Source: Denitratisoma oestradiolicum (GTDB taxonomy: Bacteria; Pseudomonadota; Gammaproteobacteria; Burkholderiales; Rhodocyclaceae). Taken from it: 64,000 nucleotides of DNA. The position numbers were made by a program, and so were the translations under genes. Below are positions 56,235 to 64,000 of the stretch, in pieces (the first letter of the stretch is position 1; the number at the start of each line of letters is the position of its first letter). Where the stretch lies: NCBI RefSeq assembly GCF_902813185.1, contig NZ_LR778301.1:2170001-2234000 (forward strand), written 5' to 3'. The notes beneath the pieces are model-generated. The model saw only the letters and a list, made by a program, of their open reading frames with translations. It was not told the DNA's origin and did no database searches.

Positions 56235-58529
56235 ATGTCCCGCGAAACCGATGCCCGCATGGTGGTCGATCAGCTCCTCAAGGATGCGGGCTGGGACATC
56301 TTCGACAAGTCGCAAGTCTCCACAGAAGAACCTGCCGCCGACGGTCGCGCCGATTACCTGCTCAAGAATTCGCTCACGCGCCCGCTGTGCGTCATCGAAA
56401 CCAAGCGCTTCGGCAAAGACCCCTACGGTGCCAAAGAACAAACCTTGCCCTATGCGCAGGGCTTGGGCGCCCCGTTCATTATTCTTTCAAACGGCAACGA
56501 GCACTATTTCTGGGACTACGGCGATGGCGATGCGCGCCCTATCATGGGCCTGCCGTCGCAGGCTGATCTGGAAACCCGCGCCAATCTGAAATATCACCGC
56601 AAGGGCACGCTTCAGGAAACCCTTGCGATCCTGCCCTACCCGGAAACCTTCTGGTTCCGGGGCGAACAGGCGGAAGCACGGCAATATCAGCTCGAATGCC
56701 TCAAGGAAGCCGACAAGGCACTGGTCACCGGGCGCCGCCGGATGCTGTTCGAGATGGCCACCGGCACCGGCAAAACGCTGACCATCGCCATGCTGATGAA
56801 ACGCTGGTTTCAGTCGGCGGCAATTTCTCGCGTGCTGTTCCTCGCCGACCGCATCGAACTTGCCAAGCAGGCAAAAGAGACATTCGACGAGTACCTGAAA
56901 GACTGGCCGACCGAATTGCTCTACGGTGGCAAGCGCAGCCTTGAGGGCCAGATTGTCGTCGGCACGCTCGACACCATCGCCGCGCAGTTGGGTGAAGGGG
57001 GTTTCGGTCATGCTTATTTCGATCTGGTCGTCACCGACGAATGCCATCGCTCGATTTACAACAGTCACCGCGCCACGCTGGGCCACTTCGACGCCTTGCA
57101 TATCGGCCTCACGGCCACCCCCAGCCCCGGCGAACTGCGTTGGGTCAGCGACAAGGAACGCCAGCTCGTCAAGAACACCTACATGTTCTTCGACTGCTGG
57201 GATGCCGCCACCAAGCGGGGCAAGCCGACATTCGCCTACACCATTCAGCAAGGCATCAAAGACAAGTGCTTGGTGCCCTACAAAATCTACGTCGCCGACA
57301 CCCAGCTAAGTCTTGAAGGCACCACCTGGAATGAGGAGGAAATCAGCGCCACCGATTGGGGCCGTCGCGCTGAATCGGAAGACCGCCTCAAGACCATGCT
57401 CGACGAGTTTTTCCGCGTCGAGACTCCGCGCTTGAAGGAGCGCCCGCGCAAGACCATCGTCTTTGCCGTCTCCGACAAGCAGGCCGATATGCTGGCCAAG
57501 CTCATCAATCGCCTGCTGCCTGACGATCTTTGTCTGGCTATCGCCTCGCGGCTGAATGTGTCACCGGGTCAGGTGCGCGAATCCTTCGCCGAAAAGATCA
57601 CCAGCTACACCAACAACGGCGACCCCAAGCCGGCCATCAACCGTTTCAAATATGACCCGCTGCCCTATATCGCAGTGTCGGTGGACATGCTCGACACCGG
57701 TTTCGACCACAAGGAAATCGAAACCCTGCTGATGCTGCGCCCCACCAAGTCGGCAATGAAATATGCACAGATGCGCGGTCGGGGTAGCCGCATTTGTCCC
57801 AAGATCGGCAAGACCGAATTCTGGATTTACGACTTCGTCGGCAACGTCGCCCGATTCAACGACTCCAGCATTGACTACCGCACGCCCAAAGAAATTGGAC
57901 AGGGCGGCGGGGGCGGGGGTGGTGGCGATGGACCCGGCCCCGGCAATGAATGGGTCGTCATTCCCGAAGGCCAGAAAGAAGACGAAATCCGCAACCAGCA
58001 CATGATCCTGGTTGGCCCGGAAGGCTTGCAGATCGACCGCCATACCTATCAGGATGAATGGGCGGCCAAGGTTTCCGAACTGCACAAGGCCGACCCCGTG
58101 GTGCAGAAAATCTTTGCTGGCCAGCAAGTCAGCGAAGAAGAATGGGAAGCGCTGCGCCGTCGCCTCGACGCCCCGAAAAACTACTTCTCCGAAGTCAGCC
58201 TGCGCAAGGCGTTCGAGCAGCCCACCGGCTCGCTCACCGACTTCATCCGTGCCGCGCTCGGCGTGTTCAAGTTCCCCAGCCGCGAGGAACGCATCGAGCG
58301 CGTCTTCGATGCCTGGGTTACGCAGCATTCAAGCAGCCTCAACCCCGGACAGGCCACCATGCTGCGCCTGCTCAAGCAGCGCGTGCTGACGGGCGACACC
58401 ATCGAATTGCGCATCTTCAGCCAACCGCCGTTCTCCATCTATGGCGGACGGGCGCGCATGGAACAACTTTTCGGCAAGGACGGCCTCGCGCAAGTCGTCG
58501 AAGAACTCAACACGCTGCTTGCCGCGTAA
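56235..58529 (+). CDS. hsdR: Type I restriction enzyme R subunit
   Basis: A 764-residue restriction and translocation subunit. The N-terminal PD-(D/E)xK nuclease has GRADYLL and CVIETKRFG near residues 35-58. The SF2 motor has Walker A EMATGTGKTLTIAM near 172, VVTDECHRS near 264 and a late motif MRGRGSRICP near 515. A glycine run (eight Gly near residue 558) links the motor to the C-terminal helical domain that docks on HsdM. It cleaves unmodified DNA after translocation. The start at 56235 begins MSRETDARMVVDQLL; an in-frame upstream extension is unlikely. First gene of the island operon. Confidence 0.95.
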   Translation: MSRETDARMVVDQLLKDAGWDIFDKSQVSTEEPAADGRADYLLKNSLTRPLCVIETKRFGKDPYGAKEQTLPYAQGLGAPFIILSNGNEHYFWDYGDGDARPIMGLPSQADLETRANLKYHRKGTLQETLAILPYPETFWFRGEQAEARQYQLECLKEADKALVTGRRRMLFEMATGTGKTLTIAMLMKRWFQSAAISRVLFLADRIELAKQAKETFDEYLKDWPTELLYGGKRSLEGQIVVGTLDTIAAQLGEGGFGHAYFDLVVTDECHRSIYNSHRATLGHFDALHIGLTATPSPGELRWVSDKERQLVKNTYMFFDCWDAATKRGKPTFAYTIQQGIKDKCLVPYKIYVADTQLSLEGTTWNEEEISATDWGRRAESEDRLKTMLDEFFRVETPRLKERPRKTIVFAVSDKQADMLAKLINRLLPDDLCLAIASRLNVSPGQVRESFAEKITSYTNNGDPKPAINRFKYDPLPYIAVSVDMLDTGFDHKEIETLLMLRPTKSAMKYAQMRGRGSRICPKIGKTEFWIYDFVGNVARFNDSSIDYRTPKEIGQGGGGGGGGDGPGPGNEWVVIPEGQKEDEIRNQHMILVGPEGLQIDRHTYQDEWAAKVSELHKADPVVQKIFAGQQVSEEEWEALRRRLDAPKNYFSEVSLRKAFEQPTGSLTDFIRAALGVFKFPSREERIERVFDAWVTQHSSSLNPGQATMLRLLKQRVLTGDTIELRIFSQPPFSIYGGRARMEQLFGKDGLAQVVEELNTLLAA

Positions 58530-58558
58530 CTCGTAAAACCGCATCACGATAGGACGAC

Positions 58559-60100
58559 ATGGATTCCGGCCAACTCAATTCGCTACTCAAGCGCCTCTGC
58601 AAAACCCTGTGGGAGGCGCAAGTCTCCAACCCGATTACCTACGTCACCCAGCTTTCCTATCTGCTCCTCCTCAAGATGCTGGAGGAAATGGACGCCGAAC
58701 ACGAAGACGCTGGCAACGACAAACACAAAACGCTGTTCACCGAAGTCAGCACCGCCAGTTGGGGCAAGGTCGATTTCGAGCCGCTGCGCTGGAGCGTGCT
58801 CACCAGCAACCCCGATAACGCCAAGATGCTCGCCACCCTGCGCGACACCCTGCCCAAGCTGGCCGAACACCCGTTGCTGTCGCAAGGCGCCCGCGCCATC
58901 TTCAACGGCGCGGCGGTCGTCATCCCGGACGGCGCAACGCTTCGCAAGCTCACCGATGCGCTCTCGCCCGTGGCCTTGCTCGCGGAAGATTCCGACATCA
59001 AGGGCGACTTGTTCGAGATGCTGGCCAGCGATCTCGGCGGACAAAAAGCATCCGCACAATTTCGCACCCCACGCCACCTTATTCGCGTCATCGTGTCGAT
59101 GGTCGATCCAAAAATCGGCCAGACCTGCTGCGATCCGGCCGTCGGCACGGGCGGTTTCATCATTGCCGCCTACGAGCACATTCTGCTGGCCAATACCTCG
59201 CCCGAATTCATCCGCGAAATCGACAGCCCCTACGGTGGCAAGGTCAAGCGCGGCATCGGCGACAAGCTCAAGCGCGCACAGTGGGACTTTCTGCAAACCG
59301 GCGCCCTGCATGGCTTCGACGGTGACCCCGACATCCTGCGCATGGCCGCCATGAATGCCGTGTTGCACGGTTTCGATCATTCCCCCATTGTGCGCCGTGA
59401 TTCGATCTGCGGCGGCGAAGACCGCTGGGACGAAGTGCAGTTCGACATCTTGCTGGAAAACCCGCCGTTCTCCGGCGCGCGAACCGACGCCAAGCCGTCG
59501 CTGCGCATCGAGAAGGGCGACAAATACGTTCTCTTCCTTGCCCATGCCCAACGCTCGCTGCGCACGGGTGGCCGCGCCGGCATCATCTTCCCCAACGGCA
59601 TTTTGTTCGGTGATACCAGCAGCCATATCGAAGTCAAAAAGCGCCTGCTCGACAAGTTCGACCTGCAAGCCGTGGTCATCCTGCCCAAAGGCATGTTCGA
59701 GCCTTATACACCCAACCCGACCTGCTTCCTGATCTTCGAGAACAGCGGCAAACCGACGGAAAGCGTCTGGTTCTATCGCCTTGAAGGCGACGGCTCCACG
59801 CTGACCAAGTCGCGCAAGTTCGGCCCGCAATACCGTAACGACTTTCCCGACCTGCTTGCCAAGTGGCCCGCACGGGTCGAAGAACCCGGCCGCGCCTGGC
59901 GCGTACCGGCGCAGGCGATCCGCGACAATAACTACAACATGACGCTGTCCGGGCTCGGCTTGATCGAGCCGGACAAGACCGAGCACGAAGCACCCGAGGA
60001 AATACTGGAGCGCGTCGCTGAAAAACAGGAGCGCGTGCTGGAACTGATCGAAGAAATGCGGGCGCTGCTGCTGGAAGAGGCGGGCAATGGAGCGGTTTGA
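58559..60100 (+). CDS. hsdM: Type I restriction-modification DNA methyltransferase M subunit
   Basis: A 513-residue adenine methyltransferase. The N-terminal helical HsdM domain (LLKRLCKTLWEAQVSNPITY) is followed by the AdoMet-binding motif CDPAVGTGGFIIAAYEH near residue 190 and the catalytic NPPF motif (LLENPPFSGAR) near 300. The C-terminus is a coiled segment that contacts HsdS. It methylates adenine at the site chosen by HsdS. It is 29 bases after hsdR and overlaps hsdS by 14 bases. Confidence 0.96.
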   Translation: MDSGQLNSLLKRLCKTLWEAQVSNPITYVTQLSYLLLLKMLEEMDAEHEDAGNDKHKTLFTEVSTASWGKVDFEPLRWSVLTSNPDNAKMLATLRDTLPKLAEHPLLSQGARAIFNGAAVVIPDGATLRKLTDALSPVALLAEDSDIKGDLFEMLASDLGGQKASAQFRTPRHLIRVIVSMVDPKIGQTCCDPAVGTGGFIIAAYEHILLANTSPEFIREIDSPYGGKVKRGIGDKLKRAQWDFLQTGALHGFDGDPDILRMAAMNAVLHGFDHSPIVRRDSICGGEDRWDEVQFDILLENPPFSGARTDAKPSLRIEKGDKYVLFLAHAQRSLRTGGRAGIIFPNGILFGDTSSHIEVKKRLLDKFDLQAVVILPKGMFEPYTPNPTCFLIFENSGKPTESVWFYRLEGDGSTLTKSRKFGPQYRNDFPDLLAKWPARVEEPGRAWRVPAQAIRDNNYNMTLSGLGLIEPDKTEHEAPEEILERVAEKQERVLELIEEMRALLLEEAGNGAV

Positions 60101-61259
60101 ACTGCCTGAAGGGTGGCAGTGGCGGGCACTTGGGGATGTTTGCCGCGTTGTGTCCGGCGCAACCCCGAAGACTGATCGCCCGGAATTTTGGGGCGGTGAT
60201 ATTCGTTGGGCGACGCCAAAGGACCTTGGGAAGCTTGCTGGGATCGAAATCTCTGAAACTGATAGACGAATTTCGCAGGAAGGGTATGAAGCCTGTGCAA
60301 CCCAGCTAATCCCGGCGCAATCTGTCTTGCTTACGAGCAGGGCACCGATTGGCAATCTCGCGATCAATACGGTTCCAATGGCAACAAACCAAGGATTCAA
60401 GAACCTTGTGCCAAGTGATGCCATTTATACTCGTTTTCTCTACTGGGCACTGAAGCATCGGATCGACGATCTTATCCATCTGGGGCGCGGAGGCACCTTC
60501 GCTGAAGTTTCGAAGGGAATTGTCGCGGGGTTTGAAATACCTGTTCCTCCAATTCCAGAACAGAAGCGCCTCATGGCCCGCATCGAAGCCCAAACCGGCC
60601 GAGTCGAAGCTATCCGCAAAGCGCAACAAGAGTTGATCGACGACATGCGCGCGACACTGGCGGGCTATTACGCGGAAATCATCACCGATGCCGAGTGGAA
60701 ACCTTTGGGCGAGGTTGCGCCACAAGAACGCCGCCCGGTCACCGTGCAGGCGGGCCAGAACTATCCCGAGCTGGGCATCCGCTCTTTCGGCAAGGGCACC
60801 TTCCACAAGCCGGCGATCAGCGCCGAACAGCTTGGCAGCAAGCGGCTGTACCACATTCACCCCGGCGACCTGATTTTCAACAACGTCTTTGCCTGGGAAG
60901 GCGCGGTCGCTGTGGTCAAGCCCGAAGACGCCGGCCGCGTCGGCTCGCACCGGTTCATTACCTGTGTGACCAAACCCAAGGTCGCCACGTCGCCATTCCT
61001 GTATTTCCATTTCACGACCGAGCAAGGGCTGCACGATCTGGGCGACGCATCCCCCGGCGGTGCCGGCCGCAATCGCACCTTGGGACTGACGAAACTGGCA
61101 GCCATTAAGGTGCCCGTGCCGGATTACGACAAGCAAGTCGTGTTCGCAAGGCTATGGGAGAAAGCTCAAGAGATGAATCGCCTGCAAGCCGAACTGACCG
61201 CAGACCTCGCGGCCTACGTTCCGGCCCTCTTGGCCAGGGCATTTCGGGGAGAGCTTTGA
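60087..61259 (+). CDS. hsdS: Type I restriction-modification specificity subunit S
   Basis: A 390-residue specificity subunit with two target-recognition domains. The first (WRALGDVCRVVSGATPKTDR, residues about 10-150) and second (WKPLGEVAPQERRPV, about 203-345) are each followed by a spacer helix (PPIPEQKRLMARIEAQTGRV and PDYDKQVVFARLWEKAQEM). It sets the bipartite DNA target of the complex. Its stop overlaps the next gene's TTG start as TTGA. Base composition in the first recognition domain is more AT-rich than the rest, as expected for a domain that is often swapped. Confidence 0.94.
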   Translation: MERFELPEGWQWRALGDVCRVVSGATPKTDRPEFWGGDIRWATPKDLGKLAGIEISETDRRISQEGYEACATQLIPAQSVLLTSRAPIGNLAINTVPMATNQGFKNLVPSDAIYTRFLYWALKHRIDDLIHLGRGGTFAEVSKGIVAGFEIPVPPIPEQKRLMARIEAQTGRVEAIRKAQQELIDDMRATLAGYYAEIITDAEWKPLGEVAPQERRPVTVQAGQNYPELGIRSFGKGTFHKPAISAEQLGSKRLYHIHPGDLIFNNVFAWEGAVAVVKPEDAGRVGSHRFITCVTKPKVATSPFLYFHFTTEQGLHDLGDASPGGAGRNRTLGLTKLAAIKVPVPDYDKQVVFARLWEKAQEMNRLQAELTADLAAYVPALLARAFRGEL

Positions 61260-62152
61260 CAGCACTGACGGTCTTTGTCCCGCGCCTCAATGATGAGCTG
61301 TGGGACGCACAGCAGCTTGTCCGTATCTGGCAACAGGTACAGGAGGCCGGCGACGGGGCAGAGGTCACTTTTGACTTCTCCCAGTGTGACTTTCTGCGAC
61401 CCAACGCAGTGGCATTCCTTGGCGGGCTGTCCCGACTGATTCGGCATCGGGGCGGCAAGATTCGCCTGTTGGTAGGCACCATGCGCGGCAAGGTGGAAGC
61501 CAACTTGCTGCAAAACGGTTTCGCCCATGCGATGGGCGCGGAAACACCAGCTTGGCAGGGCAACGCCATCCCGTATCAGGAACATCTGGCGCAGGACAAG
61601 AACAAGATCATCGACAGCCTGAAACGGGACTGGCTCGGGCGTGGCTGGATTAACGTCAGCGCGGCCTTGGCCGATGGAATTGCCGGGCAAGTGTGGGAGA
61701 TCTTTGCCAATGCCTTCGAGCACAGCAAAACCACGGTGGGCATTTATAGCTGCGGGCAATACCTTCCGAAGCGGCGGGAATTGCTCCTGACGGTGGCCGA
61801 TTTCGGCGTGGGCATCCCCTCGAATGTTCGCATCTACCTTGGCAATCTCACTATGCCGGCTGCGGATGCTATGCGATGGGCATTCACGCCGGGGCACACC
61901 ACCCAGCCGCAGCAGACCTTTCCGCGCGGGTTAGGCTTTGAATTGCTTAAGGAATTTGTTCAGAAGGCCAACGGCACGATGGCGGTCTATAGTCACGATG
62001 GCCGCGCTAACATTGACCGAAAGGGCGAAACCTACGATAATTTCCAGCCTTTTTTTGAGGGCACCCTGGTTCAGATTCGGCTATTGTGTGACGATAAGCA
62101 TTACATGCTGTCCAACGAAGTAGCGGCAACAAGCACCACCCCATTTTTCTGA
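61256..62152 (+). CDS. STAS-like domain + GHKL (HATPase) ATP-binding protein
   Basis: A 298-residue protein translated from a TTG at 61256 that overlaps the hsdS stop (TTGA). Residues about 1-95 look like a STAS-type domain (VTFDFSQCDFLRPNAVAFLGG, then GGKIRLLVG). Residues about 130-270 carry GHKL ATPase boxes: N-box WEIFANAFEHS, G1 DFGVGIP and G2 RGLGFELLKEF. This joins the two halves of an anti-sigma-factor partner switch (kinase like RsbW, antagonist like RsbV) in one chain. No sigma factor or receiver lies nearby. By position it likely controls the DUF4325 and PIN proteins encoded next, or the restriction complex. A longer frame upstream lies inside hsdS and is not real. Confidence 0.82.
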   Translation: MTALTVFVPRLNDELWDAQQLVRIWQQVQEAGDGAEVTFDFSQCDFLRPNAVAFLGGLSRLIRHRGGKIRLLVGTMRGKVEANLLQNGFAHAMGAETPAWQGNAIPYQEHLAQDKNKIIDSLKRDWLGRGWINVSAALADGIAGQVWEIFANAFEHSKTTVGIYSCGQYLPKRRELLLTVADFGVGIPSNVRIYLGNLTMPAADAMRWAFTPGHTTQPQQTFPRGLGFELLKEFVQKANGTMAVYSHDGRANIDRKGETYDNFQPFFEGTLVQIRLLCDDKHYMLSNEVAATSTTPFF

Positions 62153-62164
62153 ACGGGAGACACC

Positions 62165-62515
62165 ATGTATATCAAGGTCAAAGATTTAGTAGGCGAGAAT
62201 GCCATGACGCTGGACGACGGCGAGGCCGTCTATGCGCGCATTCACGACCCGCTGGCCCACGGCGAAGCCGTTGAACTGGATTTTGACGGCGTAGAAGTCT
62301 TTGCCTCCCCCTTCTTCAATGCCGGCATTGGCCGCCTGCTGGGTGACCTGACGGCGGATACCCTGAACGCCCTGCTGAAGTTTGAGCACCTTTCCGACTT
62401 TGGCAACCGCGTGCTGCGCCGCGTAATCGAAAACGCCAAGGAATACTATGGCGCCACTGCCCCCCAGCGGCAGGAAATTGACCGCATCGTTCACGACAAC
62501 GCCGTCGCCGCCTGA
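62165..62515 (+). CDS. STAS-like domain protein (DUF4325 family)
   Basis: A 116-residue small acidic protein. The core AVELDFDGVEVFASPFFNAGIGRLLG fits the DUF4325 STAS-like family (quoted in part: LDFDGVEVFASPFFNAGIG). DUF4325 proteins often accompany GHKL ATPase proteins. Here the gene is 12 bases after the ATPase gene and overlaps the PIN gene by one base (TGATG), so the three are co-translated. It may be the target that the ATPase binds or phosphorylates, and a possible partner or antitoxin of the PIN protein. The role is inferred; the family call rests on motif reading. Confidence 0.8.
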   Translation: MYIKVKDLVGENAMTLDDGEAVYARIHDPLAHGEAVELDFDGVEVFASPFFNAGIGRLLGDLTADTLNALLKFEHLSDFGNRVLRRVIENAKEYYGATAPQRQEIDRIVHDNAVAA

Positions 62516-63123
62516 TGCCGCTGGTCGTCCGCGCCAAGATTGTCGATATACGGGCGGATACCCCGAAAGATTCTGATGTTTTCCTAGTCGATACCAACGC
62601 CTGGTATTGGCTTTCCTATCCGCGGGCGTCGGTTGACCTTTCCACCAGCCAAGCACTCTACCCCAGCTATTTGAAGGCGGCGATTACCGCAAAATCGACG
62701 CTGCACTGCTATGGCCTGACATTCGCCGAGTTGGCTCATAACATTGAGAAAGCCGAGCGCGAAATTTACGCCAATCGGGCGAGCAAGACGATTGGGACCA
62801 AGGAATTCCGCTACGAGTATCAGAATGAGCGTCGCAAAGTCGTCAAGGTAATTGCCGACACTTGGGCCGACGTACTCGACACGAGCACAATGCTCGACCT
62901 CGATATGAATAGTGGCTTCATGCAGTCAGCCTTAACCCTGTTCCCATCCGTCGGCCTCGATGGCTACGATTTATTCATGGCCGAGGCGGCCTTGAAGGCC
63001 GGCGTCACCCAGATCGTGACGGACGATGGCGACTATGCGACGGTACAGGGGCTGACGATCTTCACCGCGAATCAAAAAGTGATACAGGCGGCAACGACAG
63101 CTGGCAAACTGGTTACTCGGTAG
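62515..63123 (+). CDS. PIN-domain protein, candidate ribonuclease
   Basis: A 202-residue protein with a PIN fold. The expected acidic residues are visible: Asp in FLVDTNAWYWL near residue 26, Glu in TFAELAHNIE near 70, Asp in GLDGYDLFMAEAALKAG near 155 and Asp in QIVTDDGDYATV near 172. It is longer than VapC-type toxins (about 130 residues), with an insert rich in charged residues around 75-125. PIN proteins are usually metal-dependent RNases. It ends the six-gene operon. No VapB-like antitoxin precedes it; the DUF4325 gene holds that position. Confidence 0.82.
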   Translation: MPLVVRAKIVDIRADTPKDSDVFLVDTNAWYWLSYPRASVDLSTSQALYPSYLKAAITAKSTLHCYGLTFAELAHNIEKAEREIYANRASKTIGTKEFRYEYQNERRKVVKVIADTWADVLDTSTMLDLDMNSGFMQSALTLFPSVGLDGYDLFMAEAALKAGVTQIVTDDGDYATVQGLTIFTANQKVIQAATTAGKLVTR

Positions 63124-63257
63124 CGCCTGGCCGTTGTCGCGGGCCTTTGATTACGGGCTGGCTTTCGGTTATCGCTTGGCCAAGTTTGGACTTCGAAGCC
63201 GGTTTGCCATGAGCGACATAAATGTCCCCTAAAAACACAGCCCTTCGTATCAGAAAC

Positions 63258-63998
63258 CTAGCATGTGGGGCGTGTTCCAGCTCTCGCTTCAAGAATTGCC
63301 TCCTCGAACAGCTGCCGAAGCTCCGGAGGAAGAGTTTCGTCCTTCAGCCGCTGATGGAACCCGTGCGTGGTTTCATGCTGAAGTATCCGCAACTGTTTTG
63401 CCAATTCGTCCTTGATCTCAATTTCTGATACTCCGAGCTTTTGGCCTGCCTCGAAGTCTTTACGTTCCGATGCTCGTCGAGTGACGGCAAGCAGACTGGC
63501 CTTTGTTGCCACAAGTTGATCTATATTCCACCATATCGACAAAGCCTGCCAGGGGCCTAACCATCCCACCACATAAGCATTTGCGATCACACGTCGAAAC
63601 TGATCCACCGGCATCGGTTGATCGGCATTGATATACCGGCGCCACGTCCGATCACTGAAATCTTCTTTATCTGCCGCTAAACCAAGTTGCCTGAATAGAT
63701 GTTCACTGGTAACGCGAGGCTGCTTGCAGCGGTCGCATACATAGCCGGCGGTTACCACGAAGGGGCCTTTCTGTCCCCCCCTAAAATATAGCCCCGGCGA
63801 ATCTGGTGGACACGGGTCAGTCTGAGACCATTTTTCGCACTCAATAGTCTCCGGCGCAGAGCGCATGCATGCGATTTTCCGGATGTAGCGAAGTGTTGAT
63901 GACGTAAATCTTGGTGGAAGCGTATCCCTAGCTCGACTTGGCCGCCTCTGCTTCCAATCATTGATTACTTCACGGAATGACCATGAGAAGTCATCCAT
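63258..63998 (-). CDS. Hypothetical protein, possibly cut by the window edge
   Basis: At least 246 residues, read toward the PIN gene. The frame reaches within two bases of the right edge, and the ATG at 63998 may or may not be the true start. A single CxxC pair is visible (YVCDRCKQPRV near residue 88), with other cysteines near 44-63, so a small zinc site is possible. The rest is soluble and helical, with a tryptophan-rich stretch (VVGWLGPWQALSIWW) and a charged C-terminus. I do not recognise the family. Composition is AT-rich compared with the TCA block, consistent with the island. Confidence 0.6.
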   Translation of the reverse strand: MDDFSWSFREVINDWKQRRPSRARDTLPPRFTSSTLRYIRKIACMRSAPETIECEKWSQTDPCPPDSPGLYFRGGQKGPFVVTAGYVCDRCKQPRVTSEHLFRQLGLAADKEDFSDRTWRRYINADQPMPVDQFRRVIANAYVVGWLGPWQALSIWWNIDQLVATKASLLAVTRRASERKDFEAGQKLGVSEIEIKDELAKQLRILQHETTHGFHQRLKDETLPPELRQLFEEAILEARAGTRPTC

Positions 63999-64000
63999 CT

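Noticed and set aside
57896..57950. Glycine-codon run in hsdR as a possible repeat or frameshift site
   Set aside because: The frame stays open with good motor and C-terminal sequence on both sides; it reads as a flexible linker.
61154..61255. Upstream ATG start for the STAS/GHKL protein inside hsdS
   Set aside because: The extra 34 residues are Arg/Ser-rich and encoded within hsdS; the domain begins right after the TTG at 61256.
1..64000. CRISPR arrays, tRNA or rRNA genes
   Set aside because: No regularly spaced direct repeats and no recognisable tRNA or rRNA segments were found by eye; a dedicated scan was not possible.

Overview
The window looks like a chromosomal segment of a GC-rich betaproteobacterium, probably Rhodocyclales or a relative. 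The main evidence is the TCA-cycle block: gntR-sdhCDABE-gltA-odhA-odhB-lpd on the minus strand, with mdh-hpcH-acnB divergent on the plus strand. This layout is typical of Betaproteobacteria. prkA-yeaH-spoVR, TonB-dependent iron uptake and several acyl-CoA genes fit the same picture. No rRNA, tRNA or CRISPR array was recognised.

Left part (1-9.6 kb): a catabolic region with a DUF35 acyl-CoA-binding Zn-ribbon protein, etfA (two apparent 1-nt losses), an AraC regulator, a three-subunit xanthine-oxidase-family molybdenum hydroxylase, a nitronate-monooxygenase-like flavoprotein (one apparent 1-nt loss), a small unknown protein and etfB. etfA and etfB lie about 7 kb apart on opposite strands. Next (9.6-16.8 kb) comes an iron-uptake pair (tonB and a siderophore receptor) behind a large dyad that resembles Fur sites. 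It converges on a translationally coupled operon, xdhC - molybdopterin-binding/MobA-like transferase - sufS - sufU, which I read as a maturation operon for the molybdenum hydroxylase.

Middle (17-39.6 kb): an HD-GYP/hemerythrin protein, the spoVR-yeaH-prkA stress operon, a CoA-transferase/amidohydrolase pair, a 268-bp MITE-like element, an HD-domain protein, an acyl-CoA carboxyltransferase, uvrB, a hemerythrin-PAS-GGDEF cyclase, mutS, slyD, bcp, an alcohol dehydrogenase and zapE. The two hemerythrin proteins carry opposite c-di-GMP activities.

Right part: the TCA block (39.7-56.1 kb) ends in a strong terminator after acnB. A visibly less GC-rich defence island starts immediately after it. It is one tight operon of six genes: hsdR, hsdM, hsdS, then a STAS-plus-GHKL-ATPase protein, a small STAS-like DUF4325 protein and a PIN-domain nuclease. 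The last three are coupled to hsdS by start/stop overlaps and are the best candidate here for an undescribed system, a partner-switch-controlled RNase module attached to a type I restriction system. A convergent gene of unknown function reaches the right edge.
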